Shown: positions 41,067 to 43,389 of the stretch, in pieces
Numbering within the stretch: position 1 is the stretch's first letter
Layout of the letters: the number at the start of each line of letters is the position of its first letter
Assembly: GCA_017411805.1 (NCBI GenBank)
Contig: JAFQPI010000046.1
Coordinates: 1-43,389 of the forward strand
DNA length: 43,389 nt
Direction: 5' to 3'
DNA from: Clostridia bacterium
Lineage (GTDB): Bacteria > Bacillota > Clostridia > Oscillospirales > CAG-272
The notes under the pieces: generated by a model
What the model was told of the DNA's origin: nothing
Database searches by the model: none
The model's input: the letters and a program-made list of their open reading frames with translations, nothing else
Translations under genes and position numbers: made by a program

Positions 41067-42044
41067 ATGATTCCTACCGCAAAGCATACTTTACGATTCC
41101 GCGAGGACGGCTCCTTCCGCATCCTTATGGTCTCGGATATTCAGGATAAGCTCGAATACGATCCCCGCACTCTCGCGGGTCTTGATGCCGTGATCGAAGC
41201 GGCGAAGCCCGATCTCGTCATCCTCGGCGGAGACAACGTCGACGGCAGAAAGCTCAAGCCCTATGATGAATTTGTCAAATATATGGAGATCTTCACCTCT
41301 CCCATGGAGAAGAGACAGATCCCCTGGATGCACGTATTCGGCAACCACGATTACGATACCGAGGTCTCGGGACCCGAAATGCAAAAAGTATACGAGTCCT
41401 ATCCCTATTGCATCTCCTCTCACAGCGAGGGTATTCCCGGTGTGACCAATTATATGGTGCCTGTGCTCGCGCACGATACCGACCGTGTCGAGTACGCAAT
41501 CTACGCATTCGATTCGCATTATAAGGAGAGAACACGCCGTGCCGGCGTAAGCCACGAGGATCTGATGCTCCCCAATCGCGAGCCGTTTTATAAAAAATGG
41601 GAGCCCATCTACTTTGAGCAGCAGATGTGGTATTGGAATCTATCAAAGGAGCTTGAAGCAAAAGAAGGCCATCCCGTTCGCGCTATGGCTGTAATGCACG
41701 TGCCTCCCCATGAGATCATGATGGCGGTGAACAACCCTGCAGAGACGGGTTATATAGGACACGACAGGGAGAGCTTCCAATGCCCGATGGTCAACTCGGG
41801 TGTTTACGCGACGATGCTCGAGAGAGGCGACGTCGAGATCATCGCGGCGGGTCACCTGCATAAGAATATCTCGGACGGAGTTTACGGCGGCATCCGCTTC
41901 ACTCTCGATGCAAGCGCAGGATTCTCTGTCGGAGGAATAGACGAGCTTCGCGGCGGGCGTGTCTTCGATATCCGCACGGACGGAACTCACGAGACCCATA
42001 TGATATATTGCAAGGATTACATCGACATCACCAAACCCGAATAA
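41067..42044 (+). CDS. Calcineurin-like metallophosphoesterase
   Basis: This 325-residue protein has the metallophosphatase motif series: MVSDIQD, GGDNVDG, FGNHDYD, MHVPPHE and AGHLHKN. These bind two metal ions for hydrolysis of a phosphoester. The type with DIQD and a long loop (NREPFYKKWEPIYFEQQMWY) resembles purple-acid-phosphatase-like/Dcr2 proteins of eukaryotes and Firmicutes. No signal peptide is present, so it acts in the cytoplasm. AAAGGAAC precedes the ATG. It is monocistronic by spacing and has a strong promoter. Substrate is unknown. Confidence 0.88.
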   Translation: MIPTAKHTLRFREDGSFRILMVSDIQDKLEYDPRTLAGLDAVIEAAKPDLVILGGDNVDGRKLKPYDEFVKYMEIFTSPMEKRQIPWMHVFGNHDYDTEVSGPEMQKVYESYPYCISSHSEGIPGVTNYMVPVLAHDTDRVEYAIYAFDSHYKERTRRAGVSHEDLMLPNREPFYKKWEPIYFEQQMWYWNLSKELEAKEGHPVRAMAVMHVPPHEIMMAVNNPAETGYIGHDRESFQCPMVNSGVYATMLERGDVEIIAAGHLHKNISDGVYGGIRFTLDASAGFSVGGIDELRGGRVFDIRTDGTHETHMIYCKDYIDITKPE

Positions 42045-42095
42045 AAATATTTTGTCAATTTGTCACAAAAGTAAGATAAATTATTAAAAAATATA

Positions 42096-42124
42096 TTGAC
42101 ATACTATTAATCGCATGATATAAT
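42096..42124 (+). promoter_or_regulatory. Promoter of the surface-protein gene
   Basis: TTGACA (42096-42101), 17 nt, TATAAT (42119-42124), full consensus, about 40 nt leader. Confidence 0.88.
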
Positions 42125-42171
42125 TAAGCTATCAAAATGGCAAAAGCCTATATAAATAAAAGGAGAAAAAC

Positions 42172-43296
42172 ATGAAAAAGTATTTTGTAAGACCTCTTTG
42201 CCTTATTCTTATGCTTGCTATGCTCGTTCCTATGATGGGTATTATGGCAAGTGCCGCAGAGCTTACCAACCTTTATGACGCATCCAAGGCTGTTTGCGGT
42301 ACTCCCAACAGCTCAAAGAGAGACACCGATCCCAAGTATAACGAAAACTACTATTGCTCCGAGCCCATCTACGTTAAGGAAGGCGACGTTATTACCGCAG
42401 GTCCCGTATTTGTTAAGCAGGGCTATTACTTTACTGCTTATAAGGAAGACGGAAGCGTTCACACCAAGCAGATCAAGTATGCTAACTGCACCGAGATCGA
42501 AGTTGTTCAGGGCAACCTTTCTATCGTTAAGTGGACAGTTCCCGCAGGCGTTGATTCCATCAGAATGGCAACATCCCAGATCTTCCGCGACAGCACACTC
42601 ATCACAAAGAACCAGGAGTTCGGTAAGGCTGATTTCCTTGCATATATGGCAAAGAATAACATCGAGCTGCCCTTCCTCAACGGCGTGAGCGCAGATACCC
42701 TCACCAACATTCTCCCCACAGAGAATACCTTTGCAGGAGAGGTTAAAAAGGCCGGCGAAACTGCAAACACCACCCATATTACATCCGATTACATCCCCGT
42801 AAAAGACGGCGATATGATCTATTACGGTGCGAGCCTCATCCCCACTTCCGATAATGCCCATCAGCTTGTTATGTATGATGCTGATAAGAAGGCAACCACC
42901 AATGTAAACACTGATTATACCGTATTTATCGGTGCGATCGATGATACCTATGGTATCTACGCATACAGAGTTCGTCCCGGCTCGGCATACGTTCGCGTCG
43001 TTTCTGATGCTAAGCTTTACAACGAAGGCAAGATCCTTGTAACCTTCAACCAGCCCTTCACTGTTGAAGGCTACAACAACTACTTCAATCCTCCCGAGAC
43101 CACTGAGCCCGCTCCCGAGACCACTGAGCCTGCTCCCGAGACGACCGAACCCGCTCCCGAGACGACTGAGCCCGCTCCCGAGACCACAGAGCCCGTAACT
43201 CCTCCCACGACCGGTGACTCCGCTCTTGTATTCGCGGCTATCGCGATCATTTCTCTCGTCGGCGTTGCAGTTATTGCAAAGAGAAGAGAGAACTGA
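42172..43296 (+). CDS. Secreted surface protein with two-fold repeat and sortase-like signal
   Basis: This 374-residue protein has a signal peptide (about 1-29, ending ASAAE). Two related beta domains follow, at about 58-160 (PIYVKEGDVITAG ... VPAGVDSIRMA) and about 200-300 (YIPVKDGDMIYYG ... RPGSAYVRVV), each ending near LVT/LIT plus NQ-F. The stalk has four to five PETTEPA repeats. The anchor is PPTTGDSALVFAAIAIISLV with KRREN. TTGD replaces the usual LPXTG of sortase substrates. GGAG lies close before the ATG. The codons are biased in a way expected of a highly expressed gene (few AGA/ATA), judged by eye. Ligand unknown. Confidence 0.8.
   Translation: MKKYFVRPLCLILMLAMLVPMMGIMASAAELTNLYDASKAVCGTPNSSKRDTDPKYNENYYCSEPIYVKEGDVITAGPVFVKQGYYFTAYKEDGSVHTKQIKYANCTEIEVVQGNLSIVKWTVPAGVDSIRMATSQIFRDSTLITKNQEFGKADFLAYMAKNNIELPFLNGVSADTLTNILPTENTFAGEVKKAGETANTTHITSDYIPVKDGDMIYYGASLIPTSDNAHQLVMYDADKKATTNVNTDYTVFIGAIDDTYGIYAYRVRPGSAYVRVVSDAKLYNEGKILVTFNQPFTVEGYNNYFNPPETTEPAPETTEPAPETTEPAPETTEPAPETTEPVTPPTTGDSALVFAAIAIISLVGVAVIAKRREN
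43090..43195 (+). repeat. PETTEPA stalk repeats
   Basis: About five copies of a 21-bp unit encode PETTEPA. The copies differ only in a few third bases. Confidence 0.8.
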
Positions 43297-43349
43297 GTTG
43301 CTTGGCAACAGTGATCAGAAAAAACGTGATATAATTCTTTAATGAAAAA

Positions 43350-43374
43350 GCCCGATCTGCTTGAAGATCGGGCT
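43350..43374 (-). terminator. Terminator for a gene beyond the right edge
   Basis: A 10-bp stem (GCCCGATCTG region with complement) has an A-run on its left side, which is a T-run on the minus strand. It would end a minus-strand gene entering from the right. No other feature is seen in 43297-43389. Confidence 0.6.
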
Positions 43375-43389
43375 ATGTATTGACAATGA

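Overview
The window looks like a chromosomal segment from an uncultured Clostridia species, probably a gut Oscillospirales/Christensenellales-type Firmicute. The evidence is the consensus TTGACA-N17-TATAAT promoters, strong GGAGG ribosome sites, many ATGA-coupled gene pairs, Thr/Pro-rich surface proteins with C-terminal sorting signals, lipoprotein solute-binding proteins, ECF sigma/anti-sigma pairs and a flavodiiron-rubredoxin fusion. No rRNA, CRISPR array, transposase or phage gene was seen. The taxon is inferred, not proven.

Layout. (1) 1-600: an array of tiny hairpins, two terminators, a duplicated tRNA 3' end and a tRNA-Ser(GCT) gene on the minus strand. (2) 600-8463: two ECF sigma/membrane anti-sigma pairs. 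One carries a 700-residue protein with repeated modules, the other a BspA-type leucine-rich-repeat ectodomain. The second pair lies between two ~200-bp direct repeats of the 5' end of an aminoglycoside-phosphotransferase-like gene; the left copy is fused to the debris of a DUF3021-like membrane gene. (3) 8501-27205: a carbohydrate region. It holds two paralogous solute-binding lipoproteins without permeases, two AraC regulators, two clan GH-A hydrolases, an UlaG-like lactonase, an enolase-superfamily sugar-acid dehydratase, an SDR, an FAD oxidoreductase, an AgrC/LytTR-like two-component system, a GLUG surface protein and a metallo-beta-lactamase-fold lipoprotein. (4) 27206-28037: a MITE-like inverted-repeat element, then a promoter-to-terminator unit of about 435 nt that looks like a structured non-coding RNA. 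(5) 28038-34343: the flavodiiron protein, then on the minus strand a DUF559 nuclease, a radical SAM enzyme and a membrane protein with a (Cys-Ala)5 tail, a repeat-rich gap, and a PHP phosphoesterase with a zinc ribbon. (6) 34579-38208: a GntR-controlled ABC exporter with a visible palindromic operator. (7) 38321-43296: a PHP protein divergent from a ketopantoate-reductase-like gene, a second inverted-repeat element, a metallophosphatase and a surface protein with a sorting signal.

Working together. The 11060-17485 genes read as a pathway that hydrolyses a glycoside and then opens, dehydrates and oxidises or reduces a sugar acid. The AraC gene at 19707 shares a 13-nt motif between its own promoter and the region upstream of the FAD-oxidoreductase operon, which suggests autoregulation and activation of that operon. 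The radical SAM gene is translationally coupled to the Cys-Ala-tailed membrane protein, which makes the tail a candidate substrate.

The strongest candidates for something undescribed are the radical SAM/(Cys-Ala)5 membrane-protein operon, the 27.5-27.96 kb RNA, and the sigma factor whose anti-sigma carries an LRR ectodomain.
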